This document shows positions 44,236-54,398 of a stretch of DNA of 64,000 bases, in pieces. The notes beneath the pieces are model-generated. The model saw only the letters and a program-made list of their open reading frames with translations. It made no database searches and was not told the DNA's origin. This stretch comes from Hyphomonas sediminis (lineage in GTDB: Bacteria; Pseudomonadota; Alphaproteobacteria; Caulobacterales; Hyphomonadaceae): NCBI RefSeq assembly GCF_019679475.1, contig NZ_JAIEZP010000001.1:682001-746000 (forward strand), read 5' to 3'. The position numbers and the translations under genes are program-made. Each line of letters begins with the position of its first letter. Position 1 is the first letter of the stretch.

Positions 44236-44247
44236 TCCGTAAAAGGA

Positions 44248-44997
44248 TCAGCTTGCGCGCGGATCGTTCCACTCGGCGGCGACCCCATAGCCGCCGCGCC
44301 GGACCAGCCAGAACATGCCGATCAGGTCAAAGATGCCCGCGCCCAGCCGGCCCAGGAATCCATACTTGGATTGCCCGGCCAGGCGCGGGCGGTCATTTAC
44401 CAGCTCTTCATGCACATCCCAACCGGCCCGCTTGATCAGGGCAGGCAGGAACCGGTGCATGGACGCAAAATATGGCAGGTCGCGGAAAGCGCGCGTGCGG
44501 ATCAATTTCCAGCCGCATCCGGTGTCGGTCGCGTCATCCTGAAGCACAAACCGGCGTACGCCATTGGCGATGCGCGATTGCAGCCATTTGAAGCCGGAAT
44601 CGTTCCGGCTGTTGCGTTTGCCCGCGATGATGCCGAGCTTCGCCGGGGCGCCCGGTGCGATGATCTCATTCCAGAGGCGCGCCGTGTCAGCCGGGTCGTT
44701 CTGCCCGTCGCCGTCCAGCAACTGCACCCACTCTCCGCGCACGGACCGCAGCCCGGTAAACAGCGCCGCCGATTTCCCGCGCCGCTGCACATGGGTCAGC
44801 ACGGTCACCGTGCCGGGGTATGTCTCCAGGGCCTCGGCCAGTTCGGCCCCGGTCGCGTCGCCGGAGCAGTCATTGACGCAGACAATCTCGAAATCGATGC
44901 CGGCCAGCGCCGTGTGCACTTCCTCGATCACTGGATGGATATTGCCCGCTTCATTGAAGAAAGGGATCAGGACGGACAGTTTGGGAGAGGGGCTCAT
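44248..44997 (-). CDS. Family 2 glycosyltransferase (dolichol-phosphate mannosyltransferase-like)
   Basis: The 249-residue protein begins MSPSPKLSVLIPFFNEAGNI and has the GT-A features NDCSGDATG, GKSAALFTGLRSVRGEW and the metal motif LLDGDGQNDP (DxD). QDDATDTGCGWKLIRTRAF and MHRFLPALIKRAGW are DPM1/Psr-type. It lacks C-terminal membrane helices, apart from a weak hydrophobic end, so it is a polyprenyl-phosphate sugar transferase rather than a full DPM-GtrA fusion. It is antiparallel to both flanking genes. Confidence 0.88.
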   Translation of the reverse strand: MSPSPKLSVLIPFFNEAGNIHPVIEEVHTALAGIDFEIVCVNDCSGDATGAELAEALETYPGTVTVLTHVQRRGKSAALFTGLRSVRGEWVQLLDGDGQNDPADTARLWNEIIAPGAPAKLGIIAGKRNSRNDSGFKWLQSRIANGVRRFVLQDDATDTGCGWKLIRTRAFRDLPYFASMHRFLPALIKRAGWDVHEELVNDRPRLAGQSKYGFLGRLGAGIFDLIGMFWLVRRGGYGVAAEWNDPRAS

Positions 44998-45145
44998 GCG
45001 GCGGCCTTATTGATAACAACCATTTCTTAGCCGCAAAAGCGGGCGCCTGTCAGCAATTGAGCGCGGCCTTGGGATATGGGGTGACGTTGCGCGCTGCATC
45101 AATCCCACTATGACTGGAAGCAGAAGCACACATTGGGGGATGGTC

Positions 45146-46951
45146 ATGGCCACTGAATCGCACGCCTCACATGCGCTGGATCTGGCACCGGTCGTCATCC
45201 TGCTCGGCTCGGCGGTGCTGGCCGTGCCCCTGTTCAAGCGGATCGGCTTTGGCTCGGTGCTGGGCTATCTGGCCGCCGGTCTCGTCATCGGGCCCTTTGG
45301 CTTCCGGGTCTTTACCGAGCCCTCGGCCATCCTGCATGTCGCCGAACTTGGCGTCGTGATGTTCCTCTTTATCGTCGGCCTTGAGATGCAGCCCTCCCGG
45401 CTCTGGGCGATGCGGAAGGATATTTTCGGGCTTGGGCTCGCGCAGGTCGGCGTCTGCATGCTGCTCCTCTCCTGGGTCGGGATGGCGCTCGGCTATTCGG
45501 CGCAGACGTCGCTGATCGCCGGCACGGGTTTCGTCCTCACCTCGACTGCCATTGTCATGCAGATGCTGCAGGAACGGGGCGACCTGGCAAAGACGCGCGG
45601 TCAGAAGATGGTCTCCATCCTCCTGTTCGAGGATCTCGCCATCGTGCCGCTGCTCGCGCTCGTCGCCTTCCTCGCGCCGGGGGGCGGGGATGTCACCCTG
45701 ATGGAACGCCTGCAGGGCGTCGGCATAGGTCTTGGCTGTATCCTCGGGCTTATCCTTGCCGGGCGTTACCTGCTCAACCCGATCTTCCGCGTGCTGGCCG
45801 CGGCGCGGGCGCGCGAAGTGATGACGGCGGCCTCACTGCTGCTGGTTCTCGGCGCGGCCTGGTGGATGCAGCTTGGTGGTCTCTCCACCGCCATGGGCGC
45901 TTTCCTTGCGGGTGTGCTGCTGTCTGAATCGTCCTACCGGCATGAACTTGAGGCCGATATCGAGCCCTTCCGGGGTGTTCTCCTCGGCCTCTTTTTCCTT
46001 GCGGTCGGCATGTCGCTCGATCTCAATATCGTCTTCGCCAACTGGGAAGTTATCGCGATCAGTGTTGCCGCCTTCACGGTCCTCAAGGCCGCCGGCGTTT
46101 ACGGCGTCGCCCGCCTGTTCAAGGCAAACCACCGCGAAGCCATCGAGCGGACGGTGCTGATGACGCAAGGCGGGGAGTTCGCCTTCGTCCTTTATGCCGC
46201 CGCCCTCGGCGTTGGCCTGATCGATCCCGAAGGCAGCGCCATGCTGACGGCGATCATCATCGTCTCCATGCTGATGACGCCGCTTTTCGTCCTTATCCAT
46301 GACCGGCTGATGCCGGAGGTCGAGGTTGACGCCTCCGGCGTGGAAACCCCGCATGACGCGCGCGGCACGGCGCTGCTCATCGGCTTTGGCCGCTTCGGCC
46401 AGCTCGCCAGCCAGCCGCTGCTCGCGCGCGGTTATTCCATCACCCTGATCGATAACGATCCGGAGATGATCCGGGCTGCCGGGGATTTCGGTTTCAAGGT
46501 CTGGTATGGCGATGGTCAGCGGCTCGATATTCTTCATGCGGCGGGCGCTCATCACGCGTCCCTGATCCTTGTCTGCGTCGATGATCCGGCTGCAACCACC
46601 AAGATCGTTGAGATTGTCCGGCATGAATTTCCCGGCGTTCTCGTGCTCGCCCGTGCCTATGACCGGGATCATGGCCTTCAGCTCGTCCGGGCAGGGGTCG
46701 ATTACCCCGTCCGCGAAACCTTTGAATCCGCCCTCAAATTCGCGCGCGGCGCGCTTGAACGTCTGGGCGAGCCGGAAGAGGCCATCGATGACGCGATCGA
46801 GGAGGTCCGCCGCCGCGACGAAGAACGCTTCGCCCTCCAACTCACCGGCGGCACCTTCGCTGGCCGCGAACTGATGTTCGGCAATGGCGGCGGGTCTGTG
46901 CCGCTGAGCAGCAGGAAACCGGACGGCGACCCCGAACCTGCGGGCAGCTAG
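45146..46951 (+). CDS. Kef-type monovalent cation/proton antiporter with RCK domain
   Basis: CPA2-family potassium or sodium efflux antiporter. The 601-residue protein has about twelve membrane segments (residues 15-390, beginning LDLAPVVILLGSAVL). It then has a TrkA-N/RCK NAD-binding domain starting ALLIGFGRFGQLASQPLLAR near 413, with acidic GDGQRLDIL. The C-terminus contains EAIDDAIEEVRRRDEERFALQ. I chose ATG 45146 because GGGGG lies 6 bp upstream; ATG 45140 adds two residues. The gene's TAG shares CTAG with the convergent lipoprotein stop. Confidence 0.92.
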   Translation: MATESHASHALDLAPVVILLGSAVLAVPLFKRIGFGSVLGYLAAGLVIGPFGFRVFTEPSAILHVAELGVVMFLFIVGLEMQPSRLWAMRKDIFGLGLAQVGVCMLLLSWVGMALGYSAQTSLIAGTGFVLTSTAIVMQMLQERGDLAKTRGQKMVSILLFEDLAIVPLLALVAFLAPGGGDVTLMERLQGVGIGLGCILGLILAGRYLLNPIFRVLAAARAREVMTAASLLLVLGAAWWMQLGGLSTAMGAFLAGVLLSESSYRHELEADIEPFRGVLLGLFFLAVGMSLDLNIVFANWEVIAISVAAFTVLKAAGVYGVARLFKANHREAIERTVLMTQGGEFAFVLYAAALGVGLIDPEGSAMLTAIIIVSMLMTPLFVLIHDRLMPEVEVDASGVETPHDARGTALLIGFGRFGQLASQPLLARGYSITLIDNDPEMIRAAGDFGFKVWYGDGQRLDILHAAGAHHASLILVCVDDPAATTKIVEIVRHEFPGVLVLARAYDRDHGLQLVRAGVDYPVRETFESALKFARGALERLGEPEEAIDDAIEEVRRRDEERFALQLTGGTFAGRELMFGNGGGSVPLSSRKPDGDPEPAGS

Positions 46952-47796
46952 TCAACAGACAGCAGAACGCACTGGGCGAGCTTGGGCTGCAACTCTTCCA
47001 GGTTGATCGTGTTTGCCCAGGCAGACATAGATGTCCCAATCGCAGAGGCGTCAGACAGGAAATCCATCGCCGCTCCGTCTGCAGGTGGCGGCTTCTTCGC
47101 GTCCTCGATTTGCTTCTGATACTGCATCACCAGGGCCGCGATTGTCGTCGCGTCGGCAATCGAACCTTTGGTCGACAGGCGTTGCCGTGCCTTGTTCTCG
47201 ACACTGAGTATCGCGTCATACAGCATCCCGTAGGCCTGCGTTTCCCGATCTATGATCAGTTCATTCAAGGTGTCGATAAATGCCTGGGCATTCGCGATAT
47301 CTGCGGCGCCGGCGCCGGCGCCGTCCCGGCGTTTTGCGCCGTCGATGAAAATCCTGGCGCCGGACAGCTGCATTTTTGCATCGGTCGTTTTTATGCTGAT
47401 GCCAAGCGTTTCCCGCCGGATGCAGGAGAATGCCTCGACGGCGTCATAATATATGTCGGCGCGATCATCGGGCGCATAATATTGTCTCGCGCTGGAAGCC
47501 AGCGCGCTGACTGCACCGGTTCCGATGGCAACGTCCGCATTCGCGCCAAGTGCTGCCGCCGTGGTTCCGCCGACCAGTGCAACCATGGCCGGCACGTCGA
47601 AAAATTGCCGCCCGTTCGCAATGTCGGCCGCCGCGTTGCGGTATTCCGTCGTGTATCTGTCGAGCAGGTTCAAACCCTCCGACAAAGTTTTCTGCGATCC
47701 GGGGCCTTCCACGACGGGCGGCGCGAAACTCGTCGTCGAACAGGCCGACAGGCTGACGAGCGCCGCAGCAATCATCCAGTTAATGTGCTGTCCCAT
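46948..47796 (-). CDS. Hypothetical lipoprotein
   Basis: I do not recognise a family. The 282-residue product has a signal peptide and lipobox LVSLSACST near residue 20, then a helical, Ala-rich body with two conspicuous spans: DVPAMVALVGGTTAAALGAN and a later IEDAKKPPPADGAAM. Cysteines outside the lipobox are only two. The codon use is less GC-skewed than in neighbours (several ATA and AAT codons), which hints at later acquisition. It is convergent with the Kef-type gene and separates it from trmD, so it interrupts the rimM-trmD linkage. Confidence 0.65.
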   Translation of the reverse strand: MGQHINWMIAAALVSLSACSTTSFAPPVVEGPGSQKTLSEGLNLLDRYTTEYRNAAADIANGRQFFDVPAMVALVGGTTAAALGANADVAIGTGAVSALASSARQYYAPDDRADIYYDAVEAFSCIRRETLGISIKTTDAKMQLSGARIFIDGAKRRDGAGAGAADIANAQAFIDTLNELIIDRETQAYGMLYDAILSVENKARQRLSTKGSIADATTIAALVMQYQKQIEDAKKPPPADGAAMDFLSDASAIGTSMSAWANTINLEELQPKLAQCVLLSVD

Positions 47797-47919
47797 GGTG
47801 TCCCTCCCACAAGGGAATTATGCCCCAAGGGAGTCAGAAAATCAATCAGAACGATTTTTCGGGAGACTGGCCGTTTGCCGCTCTGGCCGGCTGGTGGCAG
47901 ATGGATTAGGGAGGCGCCC

Positions 47920-48696
47920 ATGTTCAAGGCCACTGCCATCACCCTCATCCCGGAAGCCTGGCCGGGTCCGCTTGGCGCTTCGATCCTTGGCCGCGCGCGC
48001 GCCGAGGGGCTGTGGGATCTCGAAACGGTCGATCTGCGCCAGTTCGGTCTCGGCAAGCATCGCAAGGTCGATGACACGCCTGCCGGGGGCGGGGCCGGTC
48101 TCGTCTTGCGTCCGGATGTGGCCGCTGAGGCGATCGATTTCGTTCAAAAAGGCCTCAAAAGTACACAGAGTGATACGGAAAGTACCCAATCTGTCCCTGA
48201 AGGGACACGGCCTGTCATCTATCTGTCCCCGCGCGGGCGCCGTTTTGACCAGCAGATGGCGCGCGACTGGGCCGCCGGTCCCGGTGTCATCCTTTTCTGC
48301 GGAAGGTTCGAGGGACTCGACGAACGAGTCCTTGAAGGCCGGAATATGCAGGAGGTTTCCCTCGGCGACTTTGTTCTGGCGGGCGGCGATGTCGCCGCAA
48401 TGGCCATGCTGGAGGCGGCGGTGCGCCTTTTGCCGGGGGTTGCCGGAAATTCCGCTTCAATTACAGGGGAATCTTTCGAGAATGGCCTCCTCGAATATCC
48501 CCAATACACCCTCCCAAGGGAGTGGGAGGGGCGCCTAACCCCCCCGGTTTTGCTGTCTGGCGATCATAAGCGTATAGAAGAGTGGCGAATCAGCCGCTCA
48601 AAGGCGTTGACTTTTGAGCGCCGCCCCGATTTATACGCCGCTTACTCCGAAACCCCGACCACCAATGCGCCGGAGACTGGCGATGAACCTGATTAA
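47920..48696 (+). CDS. trmD: tRNA (guanine-37-N1)-methyltransferase TrmD with tandem-repeat insertion
   Basis: SpoU-TrmD knot methyltransferase making m1G37, which prevents +1 frameshifting. The 258-residue protein starts [20 protein letters not shown] and shows the family segments [42 protein letters not shown] and [12 protein letters not shown]. It has an in-frame insertion at about 77-95 (two 7-residue copies beginning STQS) between DFVQ and the RPVIYLSP strand. ATG 47920 follows TAGGGAGG. The stop overlaps rplS by 14 bp. Confidence 0.95.
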   Translation: MFKATAITLIPEAWPGPLGASILGRARAEGLWDLETVDLRQFGLGKHRKVDDTPAGGGAGLVLRPDVAAEAIDFVQKGLKSTQSDTESTQSVPEGTRPVIYLSPRGRRFDQQMARDWAAGPGVILFCGRFEGLDERVLEGRNMQEVSLGDFVLAGGDVAAMAMLEAAVRLLPGVAGNSASITGESFENGLLEYPQYTLPREWEGRLTPPVLLSGDHKRIEEWRISRSKALTFERRPDLYAAYSETPTTNAPETGDEPD

Positions 48697-49234
48697 AGAG
48701 CTTGAGACCGCTGAAATCGCGCGCGTCCTCGGCGACAAGAATATCCCGCAATTTTCACCCGGCGACACGGTCGCTGTGAACGTGAAGATCAAGGAAGGCG
48801 ACCGTGAGCGCGTGCAGCGCTATGAGGGCGTCTGCATCGCCCGTTCCGGCGGTGGCATCAATGAGAGCTTCACTGTCCGCAAGATCTCGTTCGGTGAAGG
48901 CGTCGAGCGCGTTTTCCCGCTGGTCTCGCCGGTGATCGACTCGATCGAAGTTATTCGCAAAGGCCGCGTGCGCCGCGCGAAACTCTACTATCTGCGCGAT
49001 CTGCGCGGCAAAGGCGCCCGTATCGCCGAGCGCACCACGGGTCACGGCATCGAGCAGCAGGAAGTTGCTGTCTCCAAAACCGAGCGCCGCCGCCAGAAGG
49101 ATGCCGAGAAAGCAAACCGCAAGGAAGCTGCTGCTCAGGCGCGCGCTGAAAAAGCCAAGGCCGATGCTGCTGCTGCCGCAGCCGCCGAAGCAGCCGCTGC
49201 TGCTGAAGCTCCTGCAGAGGGCGGCGAAGCGTAA
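48683..49234 (+). CDS. rplS: 50S ribosomal protein L19
   Basis: L19 lies at the 30S-50S interface near the aminoacyl-tRNA site. The 183-residue product begins [20 protein letters not shown] and contains [34 protein letters not shown] and an Ala/Lys-rich C-terminal extension of about 60 residues, as usual in Alphaproteobacteria. ATG 48683 is preceded by GGAGA within trmD; an earlier ATG at 48665 would add an atypical Arg run. A terminator follows. Confidence 0.97.
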   Translation: MNLIKELETAEIARVLGDKNIPQFSPGDTVAVNVKIKEGDRERVQRYEGVCIARSGGGINESFTVRKISFGEGVERVFPLVSPVIDSIEVIRKGRVRRAKLYYLRDLRGKGARIAERTTGHGIEQQEVAVSKTERRRQKDAEKANRKEAAAQARAEKAKADAAAAAAAEAAAAAEAPAEGGEA

Positions 49235-49263
49235 GCTTTCGCTTCCAGCATATCAGCTATGTG

Positions 49264-49292
49264 AACGCCCTCCCTCACCGGAGGGCGTTTTC
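49264..49292 (+). terminator. Terminator of rplS
   Basis: AACGCCCTCC (49264-49273) pairs with GGAGGGCGTT (49280-49289), 6-nt loop, followed by a short TTTTC. Confidence 0.8.
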
Positions 49293-49357
49293 GCATGGGC
49301 AAGGCTTCCCTAAGCGGTCGTCATCGCTATTGTGCGCCGCGCAAGAGAGAGGCCAAA

Positions 49358-50755
49358 ATGTCCGCTAAGACGCTCTACGACAAAGTCTGGGAATCCCATG
49401 TCGTCCACACCGATCCGCAATCGGGGGAGAGCCTTCTCTATATCGACCTTCACCTGATCCATGAGGTCACCACGCCCCAGGCCTTTGCTGGCCTGAAAAC
49501 GGCTGGCCGCAAGGTGCGCCGTCCGGAGCTGACGCTGGCTGTGGCCGATCATAACACGCCGACGGAAAATCAGGCCCTCGGCCTGCCCGGCGTGAAGGAT
49601 CCCGAAGCGCGCAACCAGCTCGAAACGCTGACGCGCAATGTGGCGGAACATGGCATCGAGTTCTTCCCGATGGGCGACATCAACAATGGTATTGTCCATG
49701 TCGTCGGGCCGGAGCAGGGGCGCACCCAGCCGGGCATGACCATCGTTTGCGGTGATAGCCATACCTCCACTCATGGCGCCTTCGGCGCGCTGGCCCATGG
49801 CATCGGCACGTCCGAGGTCGAGCATGTGCTCGCCACACAGACCCTGCGCGCGCGCAAGATGAAGAATATGGCCGTCGAAGTGTCCGGCCGCCTGCGCGAC
49901 GGCGTGACGGCGAAGGATCTCGCCCTCCACGTCATCTCCATCACCGGCACCGCCGGCGGCACGGGCCATGTCATTGAGTATCGCGGCGAAGCTGTCCGCG
50001 CGTTGTCGATGGAAGGCCGCATGACACTGTGCAACCTCTCCATCGAAGGCGGCGCCCGCGCCGGCCTTGTTGCCCCTGATGAGGTGACCTTCGAATACAT
50101 GAAAGGCCGCCCCTCCACGCCGAAAGGCGGCGCCTGGGAGATGGCCGAGAAATACTGGCGTACCCTGTTCACCGATGAGGGCGCCGAGTTTGACGCTGTT
50201 ATCCACATCAAGGGTGAAGAGGTCGAGCCGACCGTCACCTGGGGCACCAGCCCGGAACAGGGCATCGCCCTTTCCGGCCTTGTTCCGAAGCCGGAAGACT
50301 TTACCGATCCGGTCAAACGCGCGGCCTGCGAGCGCGCGCTGGAATATATGGGCCTGGAAGGCGGCCAGCCGATTGCCGGCACGCCGGTTCAGCGCGTCTT
50401 CATCGGCTCCTGCACCAACAGCCGCATCGAGGATCTTCGCGCCGCGGCTGAGATCGCCAAGGGCAACAAGGTGGCGGCGAGCGTCCGGGCCATGGTCGTT
50501 CCTGGTTCGGGCCTTGTGCGCGCGCAGGCGGAGTCTGAGGGGCTCGACCTAGTCTTCACAGAGGCCGGCTTTGAATGGCGCGAGCCGGGCTGCTCCATGT
50601 GCCTCGGCATGAACCCGGACATTCTGTCTCCGGGCGAGCGCTGCGCTTCGACATCCAACCGTAATTTTGAAGGCCGGCAGGGCAGGGGTGGGCGTACCCA
50701 CCTGATGAGCCCGGCGCTGGCCGCCCGGGCCGCCATCAATGGCGTCATCGGATAA
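49358..50755 (+). CDS. leuC: 3-isopropylmalate dehydratase large subunit
   Basis: Aconitase-family [4Fe-4S] enzyme converting 2- to 3-isopropylmalate in leucine synthesis; it works with LeuD (54399). The 465-residue protein starts [20 protein letters not shown], with cluster ligands in GSCTNSR and [29 protein letters not shown] and LATQTL are also typical. I chose ATG 49358 after GAGAGAGG. It is separated from leuD by bioB, cysK, GST and a glyoxalase gene. Confidence 0.97.
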   Translation: MSAKTLYDKVWESHVVHTDPQSGESLLYIDLHLIHEVTTPQAFAGLKTAGRKVRRPELTLAVADHNTPTENQALGLPGVKDPEARNQLETLTRNVAEHGIEFFPMGDINNGIVHVVGPEQGRTQPGMTIVCGDSHTSTHGAFGALAHGIGTSEVEHVLATQTLRARKMKNMAVEVSGRLRDGVTAKDLALHVISITGTAGGTGHVIEYRGEAVRALSMEGRMTLCNLSIEGGARAGLVAPDEVTFEYMKGRPSTPKGGAWEMAEKYWRTLFTDEGAEFDAVIHIKGEEVEPTVTWGTSPEQGIALSGLVPKPEDFTDPVKRAACERALEYMGLEGGQPIAGTPVQRVFIGSCTNSRIEDLRAAAEIAKGNKVAASVRAMVVPGSGLVRAQAESEGLDLVFTEAGFEWREPGCSMCLGMNPDILSPGERCASTSNRNFEGRQGRGGRTHLMSPALAARAAINGVIG

Positions 50756-50782
50756 TCCGTCAACGAATCAGGAAACGCGCAT

Positions 50783-51745
50783 ATGACCACTGCCGATCTC
50801 ACGCCCCGTCAGGACTGGACTCGCGAAGAAATCGCCGCGCTGTATGAGCTGCCGCTCGACCAGCTGTTCGCCCGCGCCCTGGCGGTGAAAGCGGCCAACT
50901 GGCCGGATGGCAAGGTCCAGAAATCCCAGCTTCTTTCCATCAAGACCGGCGGCTGCGCCGAGAACTGCGGCTATTGCAGCCAGTCGGCGAGCTTCAAGAC
51001 TGGTCTGAAGGCAGAAAAGCTGATGCCGGTGGAAGAAGTGGTTGATGCCGCCCGCCGCGCAAAAGCCAATGGTGCAGACCGTTTCTGCATGGGCGCCGCC
51101 TGGCGCTCGCTGAAAGACCGGGACCTGCCGAAAGTGGCGGAGATGATTTCGGCTGTGAAAGCCGAAGGCCTCGAAACCTGCGTCACGCTCGGCATGCTCG
51201 AAGAGGGCCAGGCCGAAGCGCTGAAGGAAGCCGGCCTCGACTATTACAACCACAACCTCGACACCTCGCGCGAATATTACAGCACGGTTGTCACGACACG
51301 GACTTTTGACGACCGGATCGAGACGCTGGGCCGCGCCCGCCAGGCAGGCATCAAGCTATGCTGCGGCGGTATCCTCGGCATGGGCGAGTCGCGGTCTGAC
51401 CGCGTTGGCCTGATCCACGAACTGTCGCTGCTCTCGCCGCATCCGGAGAGCGTACCGGTCAACAAGCTGGTGCCGATCGAAGGCACGCCGCTGGCAAACA
51501 GCGAAGAGCTCGACACGCTGGAGCTGGCCCGCGCCATCGCCGTATGCCGCATCGTGTTCCCGAAAAGCTGGGTGCGTCTCTCTGCCGGCCGTGAAACGAT
51601 GAGTTCCGAAGGACAGGCGCTCTGTATCCTGGCTGGCGCCAACTCCATCTTCGTTGGCGACCGCCTGCTGACCACCGCCAATCCGGCGATGGACAAGGAC
51701 TCCCGCCTTCTGGAGTCGGTCGGAGGTGGTTGCTCCACCTGCTGA
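50783..51745 (+). CDS. bioB: Biotin synthase
   Basis: Radical-SAM enzyme that inserts sulphur into dethiobiotin. The 320-residue protein has the SAM cluster C58-x3-C62-x2-C65 (CAENCGYC). It also has the LGMLEEGQ segment, [13 protein letters not shown] and GGILGMGE, and ends with SVGGGCSTC. No other bio genes are near, so it is probably transcribed alone after leuC (27-bp gap) or together with it. Confidence 0.96.
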   Translation: MTTADLTPRQDWTREEIAALYELPLDQLFARALAVKAANWPDGKVQKSQLLSIKTGGCAENCGYCSQSASFKTGLKAEKLMPVEEVVDAARRAKANGADRFCMGAAWRSLKDRDLPKVAEMISAVKAEGLETCVTLGMLEEGQAEALKEAGLDYYNHNLDTSREYYSTVVTTRTFDDRIETLGRARQAGIKLCCGGILGMGESRSDRVGLIHELSLLSPHPESVPVNKLVPIEGTPLANSEELDTLELARAIAVCRIVFPKSWVRLSAGRETMSSEGQALCILAGANSIFVGDRLLTTANPAMDKDSRLLESVGGGCSTC

Positions 51746-51747
51746 TC

Positions 51748-51834
51748 TGCCTTTAGGCAAGCTAAACGCAGGATTGGTTGCCAATCTTGTGGTCGGGACC
51801 GATATTCTCCCTTCAGAAAGCTCTGAAGGGAGAA
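51748..51834 (+). promoter_or_regulatory. Structured cysK leader with an SD-sequestering hairpin
   Basis: Three perfect inverted repeats occupy the gap: TGCC/GGCA (51748-51759), GATTGG/CCAATC (51772-51786) and TTCTCCCTTCAG (51805-51816) with CTGAAGGGAGAA (51823-51834) across the loop AAAGCT. The last stem contains the whole Shine-Dalgarno AAGGGAG, four bases before ATG 51839. This could control cysK translation. Confidence 0.6.
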
Positions 51835-51838
51835 AGTC

Positions 51839-52822
<984 letters not shown>

Positions 52823-52903
52823 TCGCAGTCATCGTGGCGGCAGGGCTCGCCATTCTCCGGAAGCTGGTTAATACAGTCAGCCAGATACTTCCGGAGGACA
52901 CAC

Positions 52904-53542
52904 ATGGCCCGATACACACTGCACGGAATGTGGCCTTCCGGGCCGACTTACAAAGTCGGCCTGATGCTGCGCTTGACGAACACGCCCCACGATTACGAGC
53001 ATGTCGATCTGCGGGCAGGGGCGCATAAGGCAGACGCCTTCCTCGCCAAGAACCGCTACGGACAGGTGCCGGTGCTGGAAGACCATGAGCAGGATGTCTG
53101 CCTCAGCCAGTCTTCGGTCATCCTCGACTATCTTGCCGATGAGACCGGGCAGTTCGGCGGCAAGGACCGGGCCGACCGCCTGCGCGCGCGGGAATGGCAA
53201 TTCTGGGCCGCCGGCCCGCTCACCACCGGCATCTATCGCACGCGCGCAGTGAAGCTGGGTCTCTTCAAGTTTCCCGATGATGTTCAGGCCGCCAATCTCC
53301 AGTCGGCGCTGGGCGCGCTGAAGGAACTTGATGGCTTGCTCGCCGGCCGTACCTGGCTTGTCGGCGCAGGGCCAACGATCGCCGACATCGATATCTATGG
53401 CATCGTCAGCTATTCCGGCCAGGCGCAGATTGATCTTCAGCCCTTCGCAAACCTGCGCAAATGGATGGACCGGGTGGAAGCCCTGCCGGGCTTCAAAGGG
53501 CCGACAGAATGCCTGCCGCAGGCGAGTGTGAAAGCGCCGTGA
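52904..53542 (+). CDS. Glutathione S-transferase
   Basis: The 212-residue protein has a thioredoxin-like N-terminal domain starting MARYTLHGMWPSGPTYKVGL, with the active Ser likely in WPSGPTYK. It has QVPVLEDHEQDV (cis-Pro) and LSQSSVILDYLAD for glutathione binding. The helical C-terminal domain contains LVGAGPTIADIDIYGIV with the conserved N-capping Asp. Substrate unknown. GGAGG precedes ATG 52904. The stop overlaps the glyoxalase-like start (GTGA), so the two are cotranscribed. Confidence 0.9.
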   Translation: MARYTLHGMWPSGPTYKVGLMLRLTNTPHDYEHVDLRAGAHKADAFLAKNRYGQVPVLEDHEQDVCLSQSSVILDYLADETGQFGGKDRADRLRAREWQFWAAGPLTTGIYRTRAVKLGLFKFPDDVQAANLQSALGALKELDGLLAGRTWLVGAGPTIADIDIYGIVSYSGQAQIDLQPFANLRKWMDRVEALPGFKGPTECLPQASVKAP

Positions 53543-54387
53543 TTACTGGTCTCGACCATCTCGTCCTGATCTGTCCGGAGATTGTCTCCGGCACGGCGGT
53601 CTATGAGAAACTGCTCGGCCGGAAAGCCGATTGGCAGGCAGAGCTTGAAGGCGGGGCGGCTGCGTCGGTGTTCCGGCTGGGCAATACGTCTCTCGAATTG
53701 CTCGCGCCGGCGGGTGACGGGCCGCTGGGGCAACGTCTTGCCGAGATCATCGAGGCAGACGGCCCCGGCCTCACAACGCTGGCTTTCGCCAGCGACGCAA
53801 TCGAGGACGACCATCAGACCTTCGCGCGGCGCGGCCTTTCGCCCAGCGAAATCGCCGGCGGCCATTCCGTGCACGCTGCGTCTGGCGCGCAGCGGAGCTG
53901 GCAGCGCTTTCGCGTCCCCGACGAGAAAGCCGGCGGCATCAAGACCTTCATCCTTCAGCAGGGGGAGGGCGCGCTCCAGCCTGTCGCAGTGGGCGCAGAT
54001 GCCGTTCACGGGCTCGACCATGCGGTGGTCAACACCGCCGCGCCGGATCGCGCACTTGCCTTCTACGGCGCCAAGCTTGGCCTGCGCCTCGCGCTCGACC
54101 GGACAAATCCTGATTGGGGCGTCCGGCTGATTTTCTTCCGCACCGGTGGACTGACCATAGAGATTGCGCAGAAGCTGTCAGATCCCGAAGACGCGAGCCG
54201 CCCGGACAAGTTCTGGGGCCTCACCTGGGCGGTGAAGGATATTGAAGCGGCGCATCACCGTCTTGTGGCGAGCGGGTTTGAGGTTTCGGAGATCCGCAAG
54301 GGCCGCAAGCCCGGCAGCCGCGTTTTCACAATTCGCAACGGTACCATGAGCGTGCCGACCCTGTTCATTGCCCATGAGGGCGTTTAG
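53539..54387 (+). CDS. VOC-superfamily (glyoxalase-like) protein, two domains
   Basis: The 282-residue product contains two vicinal-oxygen-chelate modules: ITGLDHLVLICPEIVSGTAV at the N-terminus and VHGLDHAVVNTAAPDRALAF near residue 155. Each begins with an H-x-V or H-x-x-V strand that holds a metal ligand. Start is GTG 53539, overlapping the GST TGA by four bases. The role may be in detoxification with the GST, but the substrate is unknown. Confidence 0.82.
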   Translation: MITGLDHLVLICPEIVSGTAVYEKLLGRKADWQAELEGGAAASVFRLGNTSLELLAPAGDGPLGQRLAEIIEADGPGLTTLAFASDAIEDDHQTFARRGLSPSEIAGGHSVHAASGAQRSWQRFRVPDEKAGGIKTFILQQGEGALQPVAVGADAVHGLDHAVVNTAAPDRALAFYGAKLGLRLALDRTNPDWGVRLIFFRTGGLTIEIAQKLSDPEDASRPDKFWGLTWAVKDIEAAHHRLVASGFEVSEIRKGRKPGSRVFTIRNGTMSVPTLFIAHEGV

Positions 54388-54398
54388 AAGTCTCCGCC

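Noticed and set aside
43305..44288. Antisense Pro/Arg/Ser-rich frames opposite the RD/RG-rich tail
   Set aside because: They arise from the low complexity of the tail; no start context or motif supports them.
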